Below, piece after piece: positions 18,777-19,382 of a DNA stretch of 19,382 nucleotides. A program made the translations under genes and the position numbers. The notes under the pieces are model-generated. The model had not been told where the DNA came from. It made no database searches and saw only the letters and a program-made list of their open reading frames with translations. The DNA comes from Carex sylvatica (taxonomy: Eukaryota > Streptophyta > Magnoliopsida > Poales > Cyperaceae). The first letter of the stretch is position 1, and every line of letters starts with the position of its first letter. The stretch is from the NCBI GenBank assembly GCA_964058845.1, contig CAXKVR010000357.1, positions 1 through 19,382 on the forward strand, given 5' to 3'.

Positions 18777-18950
18777 GTTACACAAATTGGCAGTGTCGTC
18801 GTACCAGTCCATCCATTGATTGCATCCTGGACACATATAAAATTTTCTCCCCGGATTATGTATGGTCTTCAAAAGCTTTACAATAGTCAGCTTAAGACTT
18901 CTATTGCAATTATAAGGTTCTGATGAGTAACGACTACTTTGGCTACTCAT
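18777..18950 (-). CDS. GRF-type zinc finger exon (58 codons), partial
   Basis: The minus-strand frame starts at ATG 18948-18950 (MSSQSSRYSSEP) and runs 58 codons to a strong donor, AAC|GTAAGT, at 18777. The core is a short polar N-terminus, a Cys at residue 15, then HNPGRKFYMCPGC (about residues 31-43) and QWMDWYDD (45-52). NPGR-FY-CP followed by an aromatic W-x-x-W-Y-D matches GRF zinc fingers, single-strand nucleic-acid-binding modules found in topoisomerase III, APE2 and many plant transposon-linked proteins. The first Cys of the usual C-x-C pair appears to be Tyr (YNC), so zinc binding may be impaired. An acceptor (TATAG|GCGAA) five bases before the ATG and an upstream TATA-like region support this start. 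The next coding exon was not identified with confidence; a link to the Ulp1-like exons on the same strand is inferred. Confidence 0.65.
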
Positions 18951-18955
18951 TTCGC

Positions 18956-19182
18956 CTATATAAAACAAAAAATTATATTAATTAACTAAATCCTAGTTTA
19001 AATTAGTTGTTTCCTAATTTAAGAAATCATTCAAAGTAACGATTAAAATAAACATAAATTAAAGGAGGGAAGAGTGATCTATCATACGAATTAATGACTC
19101 TAGGAGAGGAAATGTTGATCTTTATCCGTTGATCGATTTGGTAAGTTAAAATTTGTAGTGAGCAATATAACATAATACTTAC
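18956..19182 (-). other. Likely 5' UTR intron of the GRF-finger gene
   Basis: On the minus strand a donor CCAAA|GTAAGTATT at 19183/19182 and an acceptor TTATATAG|GCGAAATG at 18956/18955 bound a 227-base intron. It joins a noncoding leader exon to the exon carrying the ATG. Both sites fit plant consensus well, but splicing is predicted only. Confidence 0.5.
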
Positions 19183-19258
19183 TTTGGAAATATACTGAAA
19201 GGCTCTGGAGAGAGATGAATCGATCGACCTAGGGTTTATTAGAATATATAAAATATAT
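19183..19258 (-). promoter_or_regulatory. Candidate TATA box and leader exon of the GRF-finger gene
   Basis: Reading the minus strand, TATATATTTTATATATT (19243-19258) is followed by aaaccctaggtcgatcg, a CT-rich stretch (catctctctccagagcc) and the donor at 19183. A TATA-like element some tens of bases before a CT-rich leader is a common plant arrangement. AT-richness makes TATA matches frequent here, so support comes mainly from the good splice sites downstream. Confidence 0.4.
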
Positions 19259-19361
19259 AACAACATCAACATCGGTTCAATATGGTAACGAGTTATTATT
19301 ACTTTGTACTACACCAACGGATCATGAAACAGTCAGATTGTAAAAGTAACCCCCTCAGTTC

Positions 19362-19382
19362 CATCGGCTGGTTAGCCGAACC
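19362..19382. repeat. Start of the right CACTA subterminal zone
   Basis: CCATCGGC and GCCGAAC at the right edge repeat the CATCGG/CCGAT words of the left subterminal zone at 15150-15420. Confidence 0.45.

Larger units (their letters stand above)
15077..19382. mobile_element. CACTA-type (En/Spm-like) element, left part
   Basis: It starts CACTACTACAAAAAACTC, the canonical plant CACTA terminus, after a candidate 3 bp target site TAA (15074-15076). Subterminal motifs CCGATAG, TATCGG and CCATCGG(G) recur in both orientations at 15150-15420. At the right edge CCATCGGC and GCCGAAC (from about 19362) indicate that the other subterminal zone begins there, so the right terminus probably lies a little beyond. 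The body carries minus-strand exons with GRF zinc finger and Ulp1-like protease sequence, plus two large inverted repeats. No transposase (TNP2/TnpD) domain is visible, so the part seen looks non-autonomous. The right limit is the window edge, not a mapped end. Confidence 0.75.

Overview
The window looks like intergenic DNA from a flowering plant. It is strongly AT-rich, full of simple repeats, and has no intact host gene, tRNA or rRNA that I can recognise. The longest open frames are short and lie inside repeats or low-complexity AT sequence. What it holds is a dense, partly nested set of non-autonomous DNA transposons, defined here by terminal inverted repeats (TIRs) and target-site duplications (TSDs). 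I cannot name the species; the hAT, Mutator-like and CACTA-type signatures are all typical of angiosperms.

Layout, left to right. 1-456: no recognised feature. 457-926: hAT-type element rich in CGAGCT motifs. 1819-2122, 3195-3503 and 13495-13787: three copies of one MITE of about 300 bp with TAGTGACAA ends (the second inverted). 2199-2357: small foldback. 3606-3919 and 7679-8706: two copies of a MITE with GGTTCAAATGCCTC ends; the second is split by a 617 bp hAT element (8057-8673) with an 8 bp TSD. 3999-4203, 9455-9663, 11252-11400 and 11485-11661: short hAT elements. 4539-6380: two tandem units of about 0.9 kb. 6699-7190 and 8995-9328: a dispersed duplication. 7219-7678, 12548-12938 and 14182-14480: long-TIR MITEs that share core motifs. 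10171-10587: a MITE with TIRs of about 190 bp. 14182-14480 sits with a perfect 9 bp TSD inside an older hAT-like remnant.

15077 to the right edge: the left part of a CACTA-type (En/Spm-like) element. It starts with CACTACTACAAAAAAC after a candidate TAA target site and has CATCGG/CCGATAG subterminal motifs. The same motifs reappear at the right edge, so the other terminus is probably just outside. On its minus strand the element carries a TATA-like region and noncoding first exon (19183-19258), an exon with a GRF-type zinc finger (18777-18955), and about 0.9 kb of well-phased exons (15784-16679) encoding the C-terminal half of a Ulp1/C48-type cysteine protease domain. The protease has lost two catalytic residues (His to Arg, Cys to Pro) and has an in-frame stop, so I call it a pseudogene. 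Inside the same element are a 682 bp near-palindromic foldback (17188-17869) with an 8 bp TSD, a second inverted repeat with arms of about 130 bp (18289-18597), and direct repeats around 17.0 and 18.0 kb.

The most interesting unit is therefore a non-autonomous CACTA element carrying GRF-finger and decayed Ulp1 sequences plus two long hairpin-forming structures that could feed small-RNA production. That last point is inference.
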